In this document: positions 1-9,645 of the stretch, one piece after another
Numbering within the stretch: position 1 is the first letter of the stretch
Layout of the letters: each line of letters starts with the position of its first letter
Assembly (NCBI GenBank): GCA_002706685.1
Contig: PALV01000001.1
Coordinates: forward strand, 42,087-106,086
Length of the DNA: 64,000 bases
Source of the DNA: Gammaproteobacteria bacterium
GTDB lineage: Bacteria; Pseudomonadota; Gammaproteobacteria; Pseudomonadales; Pseudohongiellaceae
Direction: 5' to 3'
Translations under genes and position numbers: made by a program
The notes under the pieces: generated by a model
What the model was told of the DNA's origin: nothing
What the model saw: only the letters and a program-made list of their open reading frames with translations
The model's database searches: none

Positions 1-154
1 CATGTTTGGTTCGCTGGCCATCCTGGTGGCATTGTTATGCGACCTGCTGCTGTTGCCGGCACTATTGATGATATTTAAACCCCGGTTCGGCCTGAAGGGC
101 GACATCGCCGGATTCAATTCTCCATTGAGACCCGAGGAGGAAAGCACGGCATGA
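1..154 (+). CDS. RND/MMPL-family exporter, C-terminal fragment
   Basis: Only the last 50 or so residues lie in the window; the frame is open to the left edge. They show one very hydrophobic helix (FGSLAILVALLCDLLLLPAL) followed by a short polar tail ending in EESTA. This is how the last transmembrane segment of RND-superfamily MMPL exporters looks. The stop codon overlaps the start of the next gene in an ATGA, so the two are translationally linked. The next two genes, a LolA-like protein and a DUF1302-like barrel, are the usual partners of this exporter type, which supports the call. The substrate is unknown; such sets are thought to move lipids or hydrophobic compounds to the outer membrane. 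Confidence 0.72.
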   Translation, partial: MFGSLAILVALLCDLLLLPALLMIFKPRFGLKGDIAGFNSPLRPEEESTA

Positions 155-1053
155 TTGGTACACGGCAGATTCACAGGGGATACTGGTTCGCCATCGTCTC
201 CATATTACTGGTGACCATGAGCAGCGCCCAGGCCCAACTGACAGGGCGAGAGATACTGGAACGTGTTGAGGAGAACCAGCGCGCCACAACCGATGCCGCA
301 TTCAATCGGATCCAGCTTTCCAGCTGTCGTTTTGGGCTCCAGAACAACCAGATTACCTGCGCGGAACGCCCCCGCATCAAGGCCATCGAATCAGTCGGCA
401 TCAATACCGGATCAGACAACCGCGACACGCAGACCATCTCTATCGTGCTGGAGCCACCTGCCGAGCGTGGCGTGGGTATGCTCAGTTATACCTATGATGA
501 CCCTGAGCAGGACAATGAGACCTGGCTGTATCTTTCAGCGCTTGGGCAGGTAAAACGTATTGCCAGTGGCAATTCCGACGATGATTCCGAGGCCGCCTCC
601 ATCTTCGGTTCGGAATTTACTACAGAGGATCAGGATACCGGCAAACTGGAAGACTACGAGATTTCGATTCTCGAGGAGACAAGCGAATCCGGTCGCGATG
701 TCTGGAAGATTGAAACCATTCCCAATGCCGAGCGAGCCCGCAAGACACGTTATGCCCGCACTGTTCAGTACGTCGACAAAGAACGCTTTGTGGTGCTGCG
801 TGCCGACATGTATGACGACCAGGGACGGGAGATCAAGCGACTGATGGCATCGCGTGTCGAACAGATAAACGGTACCTGGGTGGCGCGTTCTCTGACCATG
901 ATGAACCTGGTGGCCAATCGCCTGTCCAATATGGCGATCCTGGAAATCAACACCGGACTCGATATCCCGGAGCAGTTTCTTACCCCACGTACCCTGACCG
1001 ACGTGGCATTCCGCGAAGCTGAACTGAGCCGTCTGCGTGAGCAAGTAGACTGA
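151..1053 (+). CDS. LolA-like outer membrane lipoprotein-sorting protein
   Basis: A 300-residue exported protein with a signal peptide ending near SSAQA (about residue 28). The body resembles the LolA-like family called outer membrane lipoprotein-sorting protein: a beta-rich fold with the segment DNETWLYLSALGQVKRI and a C-terminal stretch on residues of the type WVARSLTMMNL. Family members are thought to carry a lipid or lipoprotein across the periplasm for a neighbouring RND exporter. An AGGAGG sequence 10 nt before the ATG fixes the start, and that ATG overlaps the stop of the RND gene. The order exporter, LolA-like protein, barrel is typical. The actual cargo is not shown by the sequence. 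Confidence 0.85.
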   Translation: MIGTRQIHRGYWFAIVSILLVTMSSAQAQLTGREILERVEENQRATTDAAFNRIQLSSCRFGLQNNQITCAERPRIKAIESVGINTGSDNRDTQTISIVLEPPAERGVGMLSYTYDDPEQDNETWLYLSALGQVKRIASGNSDDDSEAASIFGSEFTTEDQDTGKLEDYEISILEETSESGRDVWKIETIPNAERARKTRYARTVQYVDKERFVVLRADMYDDQGREIKRLMASRVEQINGTWVARSLTMMNLVANRLSNMAILEINTGLDIPEQFLTPRTLTDVAFREAELSRLREQVD

Positions 1054-1055
1054 CA

Positions 1056-2414
1056 ATGCCCGGCAAATTGTTATGCTCAGCGATGGCTATCTGCCTGTAT
1101 CTGCCCTCAGCTGCCTTTGCACAGTTTGACGGGGAACTGGTGTTTGACGACAGTGCGTTTCAGAACGACGACCTGTTCAGCTCTGTAGATGATGTCAACG
1201 ATAATTTCCGCTTCCGTCTCAGTCATCAGGCGGTGGCGCATATCAACCGGCATCAACGCCAATTGCCTGACGGGTCTACCGAGACACGGGCGCGTGGGCT
1301 GGAGAACAACCGCACAGCGCTCAATATCCGATACCAGAATCCATTTCGCGCCGGCTGGCTACTGCAGGGCAGCGCGCAGCTCCGCGCCTACCTGCCGGGC
1401 GACTATGAATACAACAACCCGACCCGCGACGACTGGGAATGGCGTCTGAACGAACTCTTTGTGCAGCGCAGTGGCGAACGTAACAGTTTCTCTTTTGGCA
1501 GGCAGACCATTGTCTGGGGCGAAACCATCGGCAACTCGGTGCTGGACATCATCAACACTACTGAATACCGCGATCTCACCATCATTGATATCGAAGATGC
1601 CCGGCTCAATCAGTGGCTGGCGATCTGGGATCACTTTTCAGAAGCGGGCAACTGGTCCAGCTTTCTGAATCTGTACCCAGAATTCAATCCAGTCCCCGTT
1701 CAGGACAGTCCGCTGTTTCCGGGGGCACCTTTTCGACTGGGCCACTATCATCGAGACAAGCCACTGTTCGAGGCAGGCACTCGCTGGAACCGGTCATTCA
1801 CCGGTAGTGATGTTGCCATCATGGCTGCCCGGCTTTATGAAAACCCTTTGCAGTATACACCGCCCACTGGCGCTGATGGCCGGGCCCAGGTCCACATCAA
1901 TGATTACAATCTGCTCGGACTCAGCGCCAACCGGGCGATAGGCATGCTGTTGCTGACGCTTGATGTCGCCTACTCACAAGGCGTTCTGGCGAGCGTTACA
2001 GAAGCTGACGGACAACCAGCATTGTCCACTGGCGATTTGTGGGGCGTCTCAACCGGGCTTGAGTATGGTATCAGTGCCACCCAGCAGATAAGTGCCGGGC
2101 TCAGGATCGAGCAACTGAACCAGGTTGATACAAGCGCAGGACAGTCGGTGACAGATTCACGCCGTTCGGCCCGCAGTGACCTGCTGGTTCGCTACAGCAA
2201 TCGGCTGATGAATGAAGAGCTGACGCTGTCAGCTACGCTGCAGAGCCAGCTTGACGGCGATGCCGGACTGCTCAACCTTGCTGCGGATTATCGCCTGAAT
2301 GACGACTGGGAGCTGCGCGCCCAGCTGATCCTGACCCATGCCGGGGAAGGCAACGAGCTGGCCTTCCTGGATGAGGATGTCAGAGCCGGACTTACGCTTA
2401 GTTGGTCATTCTGA
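1056..2414 (+). CDS. DUF1302-like outer membrane beta-barrel protein
   Basis: A 452-residue protein with a signal peptide (cleavage near AAFAQ, about residue 22) and a C-terminal WSF, the terminal aromatic expected of an outer membrane barrel. The middle has alternating polar and hydrophobic strands and the block GRQTIVWGETIGNSVLDI followed by EYRDLTIIDIEDARLNQ, which resembles the GRQ-VWGE region of DUF1302 proteins. It starts 2 nt after the LolA-like gene and is the third member of the exporter set. The likely role is an outer membrane exit or acceptor for the exported compound; this is inferred from context. It is shorter than many DUF1302 proteins, so family membership is not certain. Confidence 0.75.
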   Translation: MPGKLLCSAMAICLYLPSAAFAQFDGELVFDDSAFQNDDLFSSVDDVNDNFRFRLSHQAVAHINRHQRQLPDGSTETRARGLENNRTALNIRYQNPFRAGWLLQGSAQLRAYLPGDYEYNNPTRDDWEWRLNELFVQRSGERNSFSFGRQTIVWGETIGNSVLDIINTTEYRDLTIIDIEDARLNQWLAIWDHFSEAGNWSSFLNLYPEFNPVPVQDSPLFPGAPFRLGHYHRDKPLFEAGTRWNRSFTGSDVAIMAARLYENPLQYTPPTGADGRAQVHINDYNLLGLSANRAIGMLLLTLDVAYSQGVLASVTEADGQPALSTGDLWGVSTGLEYGISATQQISAGLRIEQLNQVDTSAGQSVTDSRRSARSDLLVRYSNRLMNEELTLSATLQSQLDGDAGLLNLAADYRLNDDWELRAQLILTHAGEGNELAFLDEDVRAGLTLSWSF

Positions 2415-2438
2415 GCAGAACTGTTCAGACCTGCCCTG

Positions 2439-3731
2439 CTATTTCTTTATCTTCTCAGGCGAGACCGGGTTCTTGCGCGTGAAGATGTCTTCATCGAATT
2501 CATTTGACCAGCGCGCAACGGCCGTCGCCACTGACAGATCACCAGTCACGTTAACCGCTGTGCGCATCATGTCCAGCGGCCTGTCAAAGGGCAATACAAA
2601 ACCTACTACAAGGGCGATCTGCGCAGGTGACAGCCCGATGGTCTCCATCACGGCCGCCATCAGGAATATGGAGGCACCCGGCACTGCGGCCGTGCCAATT
2701 GAGACCAGGGTGGTCGTAGCAGCAATCAGCAAGTAGTCCATGAGATCCAGGTTGACGCCAAACGCCTGCGCAGCAAATACCGACACGATGCCGACATACA
2801 GCGCTGAGCCGTCCATATTGATGGTAGCGCCTATTGGCAATGTAGTAGATGCCACCACGGGCCTGATGCCCAGATTGGTTTCAGCAACCGACATGGTCAC
2901 CGGCAGCGTTGCCGAGCTGGACGAGGTCGAAAAGGCAACCAGCATGGCGTTTTTTGCACCGCGGAAGAAATCCAGCGGATTCAGCTTCAGCACAAATTTC
3001 ATCAGGCCGCCATGCACAACCACCAGTTGCAGGACGCAGGCTGCTGTCACTGTCAGTGCAAGTCCGACAACCTGAAGCAGTGCCGCAACACCCTGTGTGC
3101 CCGCTACCCAGGCAATCAATGCAAATACACCAAAAGGCGCAACTTCCATGACCCAGTGCGTCAGTTTCAACATCACGGCAGAGCCGGCATCCATCACATG
3201 CGCCAGCGTCTCAGCGGGTTTACCGACCGTCAGGATACCAATACCAAACAGCAGTGCAAAAAAGATCACCGCCAGGATGTTGCCCTCGGCCAGCGCCGCA
3301 ATCGGGTTGCTGGGGATGATGGTCATCAGTCGCTCCCCCAGCGGAATGGGGTCCTGCAGGGCCCCGGGCTCTGCACCTGAAAGGTCAACACCAACCCCTG
3401 GCTGAACAATGGCAGCCAATACCAGACCAATCGAGATAGCAAACAGTGTGGTCAACATGTATACCGCCAGGGTCTTGACCCCGAGCGACCCGAGCTTTTG
3501 CGGGTCTCCCATCGACACGATGCCAGCGACAATGGTGATGAATACCAGCGGCACAACAACCATCTGAATCAGGCGAATGAACACATCGCCTATCCAGCGG
3601 ATGGACTGAGCACCCTCGCCCCAGATGGCACCAACCACCACACCCAGGACCAAGGCCAGAATGATGCGTTTCCAGAGGGGGATGTCGAACCAGAATTGCA
3701 GTTTTGATGTTGTGCCAGTCAAGTTATTCAC
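2439..3731 (-). CDS. Dicarboxylate/amino acid:cation symporter (DAACS family)
   Basis: A 430-residue inner membrane transporter of the GltP/DctA type. The serine-rich reentrant motif STSSSSATLPVTM and the NMDGSALY motif, which bind cation and substrate in this family, are both present, along with about eight hydrophobic helices. It should take up glutamate, aspartate or C4-dicarboxylates with Na+ or H+; the sequence does not tell which. The start is a GTG at 3731 that directly abuts an AAGAGG sequence. The TTG three codons later (3722) is better spaced from that ribosome binding site and could be the true start. It converges on the barrel gene with a 24-bp gap and stands alone. Confidence 0.9.
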   Translation of the reverse strand: MNNLTGTTSKLQFWFDIPLWKRIILALVLGVVVGAIWGEGAQSIRWIGDVFIRLIQMVVVPLVFITIVAGIVSMGDPQKLGSLGVKTLAVYMLTTLFAISIGLVLAAIVQPGVGVDLSGAEPGALQDPIPLGERLMTIIPSNPIAALAEGNILAVIFFALLFGIGILTVGKPAETLAHVMDAGSAVMLKLTHWVMEVAPFGVFALIAWVAGTQGVAALLQVVGLALTVTAACVLQLVVVHGGLMKFVLKLNPLDFFRGAKNAMLVAFSTSSSSATLPVTMSVAETNLGIRPVVASTTLPIGATINMDGSALYVGIVSVFAAQAFGVNLDLMDYLLIAATTTLVSIGTAAVPGASIFLMAAVMETIGLSPAQIALVVGFVLPFDRPLDMMRTAVNVTGDLSVATAVARWSNEFDEDIFTRKNPVSPEKIKK

Positions 3732-3955
3732 CTCTTGTTATTTGGGACTGCGCCTGCTCTGTCGGGGCTGAGTCTGTCCGGATCACTGTCTGTGTGCCAA
3801 TGATACCGCGGCCCCCAGCGCGCCGGCGCAAGCATCACGCCGATCGCAACAGACTATAGAATTCTGCAGTCAAGTGCCAATATATTTCCAACTATGAGAC
3901 AATGTTCGATCTCCATCGTATCACTCGACTAATCAACTCTTGCAGGCTCACCGTA

Positions 3956-4699
3956 ATGACTGACTGGGTTCCCGGCACAGTGGCAAACGTCACACACTGG
4001 ACCAATAACTTGTTTACACTCACCATCAACGCTGATATCGAACCATTTGAAGCAGGCCAGTACACCAACCTGGCACTGGAGATTGATGGCGAGCGCCACG
4101 GCCAGCCCTATTCGATCCTGAGTGCCCCGGGTGAGCAGCCCCTGGAGTTTTTCTTCTATACGCAGCTCGAAGGTGATCTTTCGCGACGATTGTCACAGCT
4201 GCAGACTGGCGACACCGTCTGGGTTGACCGTCAACCCGCCGGCTCACTGACGCTGACGAACGTCACAGATACCTCCACACTCTGTCTGATGGCTACCGGC
4301 ACTGGCGTTGCGCCATTCATCTCAATGTTGCAGACCGACGAGATATGGGCTCGTTTCGAATCAGTGATTCTTGTCTATGCGGCTCGTGTGCAGGCCGATT
4401 TCCAGTATCAGGCCCTGTTTGACCGCCTGAAAGCCGAATACCCGGGACGCTTTGCACTGATTCCATTTATCAGCCGCGAGAAGGTTTCGGGCGCGCTGCC
4501 CGGTCACATTCCAGACAGCCTGCGCAGTGGTGAACTGGAGCAGCACATCGGCCTGGTTCTTGACCCTGACAACAGCCACGTCATGTTGTGTGGCAACCCC
4601 GGTATGGTTAAAGACGCAGCCAGCGTGCTTGAAGGAAGAGGATTTGCGGTCAATACGCCCGGTAAACGCGGCCAGTTGAGCTATGAAAGCTACTGGTAA
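3956..4699 (+). CDS. fpr: Ferredoxin--NADP+ reductase
   Basis: A 247-residue flavoenzyme that passes electrons between NADPH and ferredoxin or flavodoxin. The FAD-binding motif GQPYSILSAP, the NADP-binding loop ATGTGVAPF and a C-terminal SYESYW with a final aromatic match bacterial Fpr (E. coli Fpr is about the same length). The reading frame extends 18 codons upstream, but the ATG at 3956 gives the family N-terminus, starting right before the first FAD-domain strand. The ribosome binding site there is weak. It lies alone between the symporter and the M16 protease gene. Such enzymes often serve oxidative-stress defence or iron-sulfur repair; no regulator site is visible. Confidence 0.93.
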   Translation: MTDWVPGTVANVTHWTNNLFTLTINADIEPFEAGQYTNLALEIDGERHGQPYSILSAPGEQPLEFFFYTQLEGDLSRRLSQLQTGDTVWVDRQPAGSLTLTNVTDTSTLCLMATGTGVAPFISMLQTDEIWARFESVILVYAARVQADFQYQALFDRLKAEYPGRFALIPFISREKVSGALPGHIPDSLRSGELEQHIGLVLDPDNSHVMLCGNPGMVKDAASVLEGRGFAVNTPGKRGQLSYESYW

Positions 4700-4818
4700 C
4701 AGTAGCTTTATCCAGAAATTCCGCTACATTGAAGAGTAAGCTGACGGCGCGCAGTCGAGGACAGAACACAAGACAGTCAGATGGTGTTAATAGTGTAAAG
4801 TATAACGCGGAGAACAAC

Positions 4819-7800
4819 ATGAAGATGTACGGTACAGCTCACGGCGCAGACTCCAATCGTGGCATCCTGGGTCACAGCGCGATGGCAGTGACATTTGCAT
4901 TGGCCCTTTTGGCAACCGCCTGCAGTCCCGACCAATCCACGACGCCGGCTGACACTGGCGCCGCCCAGAGCCAGCCGGCAACAGCCCAGTACACCCGCAT
5001 CTATCCACCGAATGCCACTGATCCGCTGAATGCCCATATTTACGAATTGAACAATGGATTGCGCGTTTACCTCAGCCGAAATACGGAGGAGCCGCGATTC
5101 TACGCAGAAATAGCAGTTCGTGCCGGCAGCAAGCATGACCCTGAGGATGCAACCGGCCTGGCTCACTATCTGGAACACCTTCTATTTAAGGGTAATCAGC
5201 AGCTGGGCACACTCGATTATGAGGCTGAAAAGCCTTATCTCGATCAGATCCGCGAGCTTTACGAGACACACTTCAATACCGCCGATCCAGTCGAACGCGC
5301 AGCCATTTACAGCCAGATCAATCAGGCATCACAGCAGGCTGCCGAATACGCCATCCCCAATGAATTTGACAAACTTTACAGCATCATGGGAGCCAGCGGC
5401 CTGAATGCGCACACCTGGCACGAAGAGACAGTCTACAAAGTAGGGCTGCCTGCCAACCGCCTGGAGCAGTGGGCGACCATAGAATCGGACCGTTTCATCA
5501 ATCCCGTGTTCCGTCTTTTCCACACGGAGCTCGAAGTTGTTTACGAAGAAAAGAATCGCACGCTGGATAACCGCGACCGCATTTCTTACTACGCCCTGGC
5601 GGACCTGCTTTACAAGAACCACCCATATGGTCAGCAAAGCACCATTGGTGATGCCGAGCATCTGAAGAATCCGTCGCTGGTCTACATCCAGGATTACTTC
5701 GACACTTATTATGTTCCCAATAATATGGCCATATTTATCAGTGGCGATATTGATATTGAGCAGACCATCAACACAGTTGCACAACACTTTTCAAAGTGGG
5801 AGTCCAAGCCTTTGCCTCCGGCCCAGAGCTGGCAGGAAGAACCCATTACCGAGGTCGAACGGGCAACCGTTTATTACCCGGGCCAGGAACAGGTCACCAT
5901 GGCGTTTCGCACCGTCCCGAATGGCCACCCTGACAAAGAAGCCCTGATGCTTGTCGACATGATTCTCGACAATCGCACTGCCGGTCTGATCAACCTGAAT
6001 CTGAATCAGCGCCAGCGCGTTCAGGCGGCCGGCAGCTCGCCTGAATTTCATAATGACTATGGTGCCCAGACTCTGTGGGGCGTGCCTCGCGAGGGCCAGA
6101 CGCTGGAAGAGGTAGAGCAGCTGCTGCTGGAGCAGATCGAGATGATCAAACAGGGTGAATTCGAAGACTGGATTCTGCCCGCCATCGTCAATGACTTTAA
6201 ACGGATGGAAAAACGATCGCTGGAATCCAATGTCGCCCGCGTCACTGAAATGCGTGAAGCCTTCCTGTCTCATGCTGACTGGAACACACATATCGGCGAA
6301 ATCCGCAGACTGGAACGTGTCACCAAACAGGATGTAATTGATGTCGCCAATCGCTACTTCAGTGAACAGAACTATGTGGCCGTGCACCGTCTGGATGGCC
6401 CGGCGGATATTCCTGAGGTAGAAAAACCACAAATCGACCCGGTCAATATCGACCCCTCCCGCCAGTCAGAGTATGCAGCCAACATCCTGGCCATGCCCTA
6501 TGATGAAATCGAACCACGATTTCTGGAAGCCGGCGTAGACTATCAGGTCGCTGAATTCGCGCCCAATGTGCCCATTTATTATGCACACAATGAACTAAAC
6601 GACCTGTTCACTTTCTCGATCAATATTGAGGTTGGCACCGAGCAGAATGAACTGCTCAGTATGGCCTCTGCACTGCTGGACAAGGCTGGCACTGTCGACT
6701 ACCCGGCAGAAGAATTGCAAAAGCAGTGGTATCGGCTGGGCAGCGATTTCAGCTTCAGCGTTGGCAGTAACGAAACCCAGATCTCGATTGCCGGCATGGA
6801 CCCACAGTTCGAAGAGTCGCTGACATTGATGCTCTCGCTGATCAGCGATCCGCAGAGCGACGCACAGACACTCGAAGATCTGAAACGCACCGTGTTGCAG
6901 GCGCGTGCTGACCAGAAAGAGAACCCCGCGGTCATCAGTCAGGCTCTTTATCTCTATAACCGTTATGGAGACGAGTCGCCTATGCTGCAGTCACTGACCA
7001 GCGAACAGATTCGCAGCGTCGACGCACCAACCCTGCTGGCTTTGATTCCGCAACTGCTGGAATACGAACACAGTATTTCCTACACCGGTTCAATGCCATT
7101 GCAGACCGTCTCAGAGATTGTCTCCAATCACCACCAGACTGGCAGCGATCTGATGACGCCGCCGGCCGAGAAGCTTATGTTTGCGCGCGAGATTCAGGAC
7201 AATCAGATCTACGTCATTGATCGCGACACTGCCCAGGCCCAGATCCGGATCGAGTTCCCGGACACGACCTATGATCCGGCACTGACAGTTCCCTCATCGC
7301 TGTACAACAACTACTTCGGTTCTGGAATGTCGAGTGTCGTGTTTCAGGAGTTGCGGGAAGCCCGGGCCCTGGCATACTCGGCAGCCGCGCGCTACGCGCA
7401 GGGCGGACGCCAGGATGCAGAAAACCTGATGCTTGGTGTCATTGGCACCCAGAACGACAAAGCCATTGATGCGCTCGATGCGTTTGTGGACCTGATCGAC
7501 AACATGCCCCAGTCATTTGAGCGCTTTGCTGACGCATACGGCTCGCAGATAAACGACTATCGCACCGCAACCACCAGCGCCCGGCAAGTGCCGGGAATGG
7601 TTCGTGCGTGGCAGAGACTCGGTTACACCAGCGATCCGCGCCCGGAGCAGTTCGCACAATTGCAGAGCGCTGGCTTCGAAGACATGCTGCAGTTCCAGCA
7701 AAATCATGTCGCAGGGCGTCCCAAATTCATTTCCATTGTAGGCGATACTGATCGGATCGACCTTGAAGCGCTTTCGCGCCTGGGGACCGTGCAGACGCTG

Positions 7801-7827
7801 AGTGTCGACGACGTTTTTGTAGAATAA
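4819..7827 (+). CDS. M16-family zinc metalloprotease, lipoprotein
   Basis: A 1002-residue pitrilysin/insulinase-type protease. The inverted zinc motif HYLEH is at residues 116-120, and a downstream glutamate in ELEVVYEEKNR (about 237-244) is the likely third ligand. The length fits two tandem M16 units, of which only the N-terminal one has the motif. Signal peptide with lipobox LLATAC puts a lipidated Cys at residue 35, so it acts in the periplasm, membrane-anchored. The frame opens 30 codons earlier, but a CGGAG 6 nt before 4819 marks this start. It sits 22 nt before the ABC genes and may process a peptide handled by that exporter; that link is inference. Confidence 0.9.
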   Translation: MKMYGTAHGADSNRGILGHSAMAVTFALALLATACSPDQSTTPADTGAAQSQPATAQYTRIYPPNATDPLNAHIYELNNGLRVYLSRNTEEPRFYAEIAVRAGSKHDPEDATGLAHYLEHLLFKGNQQLGTLDYEAEKPYLDQIRELYETHFNTADPVERAAIYSQINQASQQAAEYAIPNEFDKLYSIMGASGLNAHTWHEETVYKVGLPANRLEQWATIESDRFINPVFRLFHTELEVVYEEKNRTLDNRDRISYYALADLLYKNHPYGQQSTIGDAEHLKNPSLVYIQDYFDTYYVPNNMAIFISGDIDIEQTINTVAQHFSKWESKPLPPAQSWQEEPITEVERATVYYPGQEQVTMAFRTVPNGHPDKEALMLVDMILDNRTAGLINLNLNQRQRVQAAGSSPEFHNDYGAQTLWGVPREGQTLEEVEQLLLEQIEMIKQGEFEDWILPAIVNDFKRMEKRSLESNVARVTEMREAFLSHADWNTHIGEIRRLERVTKQDVIDVANRYFSEQNYVAVHRLDGPADIPEVEKPQIDPVNIDPSRQSEYAANILAMPYDEIEPRFLEAGVDYQVAEFAPNVPIYYAHNELNDLFTFSINIEVGTEQNELLSMASALLDKAGTVDYPAEELQKQWYRLGSDFSFSVGSNETQISIAGMDPQFEESLTLMLSLISDPQSDAQTLEDLKRTVLQARADQKENPAVISQALYLYNRYGDESPMLQSLTSEQIRSVDAPTLLALIPQLLEYEHSISYTGSMPLQTVSEIVSNHHQTGSDLMTPPAEKLMFAREIQDNQIYVIDRDTAQAQIRIEFPDTTYDPALTVPSSLYNNYFGSGMSSVVFQELREARALAYSAAARYAQGGRQDAENLMLGVIGTQNDKAIDALDAFVDLIDNMPQSFERFADAYGSQINDYRTATTSARQVPGMVRAWQRLGYTSDPRPEQFAQLQSAGFEDMLQFQQNHVAGRPKFISIVGDTDRIDLEALSRLGTVQTLSVDDVFVE

Positions 7828-7849
7828 AACAGGTTTCGGAGTAACCGGC

Positions 7850-8788
7850 ATGAAGGCAACGGATGCAATCCTGTCAGTAACAAGCCTGCGCAAGCGGTTT
7901 GCTGCCGTCGAAGTTCTAAAGGGTATCGATCTGACAGTGACACCCGGCGCCATCCATGGGCTGGTGGGACTAAACGGCTCAGGAAAAACGACAACAATGG
8001 AATGTGTGCTGGGCATGCAGTCATTTCAGTCAGGGGATGTCCGGATTCTCGGCAGGCAACCGGCCGACATCTGGCAATGCCATGGTGCAGTCGTTGGTAT
8101 ATTCGACACGCCGGGCCTGCACAGCGGACTGACCGTGAGGCAGGTGCTGACACACGCCAGAATGTTGTGCCCAAAACCGGTTCGCAGTCCGGCGGAGGTC
8201 GAGGACATGCTCGGCCTCAGTCGTTACAGCCATTACCGGATTCGACAACTGTCGCTGGGCAATCGCCGGCGTGTGTCTATCGCTCACGCGCTGCTTGGGC
8301 AACCACAATTTATTGTCATGGACGAACCTTTCAACGGCCTGGACGCCGGTGGGGTAGACGACGTTCTGGCACTGATCAAAGACCTGAACAGCCAGACCGG
8401 GGCCAGCTTCCTGTTATCAAGCCACCAGTTGGCCTATCTTGAAAGTATCTGTACCCACATTTCCATCCTGCATAATGGCCGTATTGCCTTGACCGAAACT
8501 CTGCAGAACCTCGCGGGCACCGCATCCACACAACTGCGTATTGTCTGTGACAAGGCTGACGCTGCAGTAGCGCTGCTGCAGTCAGACCCTGCCATACGCA
8601 TTTCATCGCATGAACAGAACCAGCTGAACGTTCAGACTGTTGGTATTGACGCTGCCGAGATTAACCGACGACTGGTAATGGCTGGCATCTCAGTATCCGA
8701 GTTGCAAGAGCTGCGGCGCGGCCTGCATCAGGTTTTTCAGGACATCGTTAATGCACCCGCTGACAGCCCGCTGCCGGAGGCGTCATGA
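7850..8788 (+). CDS. ABC transporter ATP-binding protein
   Basis: A 312-residue cytoplasmic ATPase. Walker A GLNGSGKTT is at about residues 40-48, the signature appears as LSLGN at 134-138, and Walker B FIVMDEP is at 154-160 followed by an SSHQ switch region. The roughly 90-residue C-terminal extension is typical of ATPases that serve ABC-2 type exporters. The signature departs slightly from LSGGQ. Its stop overlaps the start of the permease gene (ATGA at 8785-8788), so the pair is surely one transporter. Substrate unknown; the adjacent lipoproteins and the protease suggest export of a peptide or cell-envelope product. Confidence 0.93.
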   Translation: MKATDAILSVTSLRKRFAAVEVLKGIDLTVTPGAIHGLVGLNGSGKTTTMECVLGMQSFQSGDVRILGRQPADIWQCHGAVVGIFDTPGLHSGLTVRQVLTHARMLCPKPVRSPAEVEDMLGLSRYSHYRIRQLSLGNRRRVSIAHALLGQPQFIVMDEPFNGLDAGGVDDVLALIKDLNSQTGASFLLSSHQLAYLESICTHISILHNGRIALTETLQNLAGTASTQLRIVCDKADAAVALLQSDPAIRISSHEQNQLNVQTVGIDAAEINRRLVMAGISVSELQELRRGLHQVFQDIVNAPADSPLPEAS

Positions 8789-9645
8789 TCAGCTCGTTCT
8801 GGGTGGCGTTAAGGGCGGAAATATATGTAGGTCTGCGCAGTCATGCCTCACGTCTGGTGGTTATTCTCCCCGCACTGATTGCCTGTGCACAACTGGTATT
8901 GACCAGCATGCTGACGGCAAGCCGCGAGGCCAGTGAAACGATGTTTGGTGGCATGGGCGCCGGGCAGATCGAAGGTGCTGATGCCTGGGGTACCCTGGTG
9001 GATGCCTACGCAACCGGACTGACACTGATCGGACTGCTGCTGGCAGGTTATGCCGCATGGAGCCTTGCCAACGACAAAGACAGCGGCGTACTCCGTCACC
9101 TGCTGATCCGTCACGCCAGCCGTCGTACCATGCTGATGGTCAAGCTGGCGCATGCTCATTTGCTCGGCATCGCGTCCATTGCGGTGCTTTTAGTCAGTTG
9201 CACGCTATGTGCATGGCTGATCTGGGACTTTGGTCCGGTGGTCGAAGATGGCTACGAACTGATCGGCACGTCGGAAATACTGACCGAGCTGCGCCTGGGT
9301 TTGCTACTGGCGATTATCCCATTACCAGCAGCCATCACGATGGGACTGCTGGTGTCCGTGCTGGCGGGCAACAGCACCCAGGCGCTGGTTGCAGCGCTGG
9401 GCATCACCCTGGCTCTGGATATTCTTAAAGGGATCATTGGTGCAGCCTCTGACTATATCTACGCCAGCTACCTGGTATCGCTGCTGGACAGTTCTTACCT
9501 GCGTGACGTCAGCCGCCTGGTTCGCGGCTTCTCTGATGTAATGATTAATCCAACTACCTTGCAGATGAATCAATGGGTACCCTGGCCACAGGCGATATTC
9601 CTGTTGCTACTGGCCTGGTACGCAATCAACAGGAAACCGGTATGA
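8785..9645 (+). CDS. ABC-2 type transporter permease
   Basis: A 286-residue integral membrane protein with about six hydrophobic segments. It carries the segment LANDKDSGVLRHLLIRHASRR after the second helix, the cytosolic coupling region typical of ABC-2 (NatB/NosY-like) permeases. It also has a large loop with MFGGMGAGQIEGADAWG between the first two helices. Start and stop both overlap neighbours by 4 nt (ATGA at 8785 and 9642). It works with the upstream ATPase; two copies of each probably form the exporter. Nothing in the sequence gives the substrate. Confidence 0.88.
   Translation: MISSFWVALRAEIYVGLRSHASRLVVILPALIACAQLVLTSMLTASREASETMFGGMGAGQIEGADAWGTLVDAYATGLTLIGLLLAGYAAWSLANDKDSGVLRHLLIRHASRRTMLMVKLAHAHLLGIASIAVLLVSCTLCAWLIWDFGPVVEDGYELIGTSEILTELRLGLLLAIIPLPAAITMGLLVSVLAGNSTQALVAALGITLALDILKGIIGAASDYIYASYLVSLLDSSYLRDVSRLVRGFSDVMINPTTLQMNQWVPWPQAIFLLLLAWYAINRKPV

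Noticed and set aside
4729..4818. Longer N-terminus for the M16 protease
   Set aside because: The extra 30 codons would bury the signal peptide; the CGGAG site and lipobox point to 4819.
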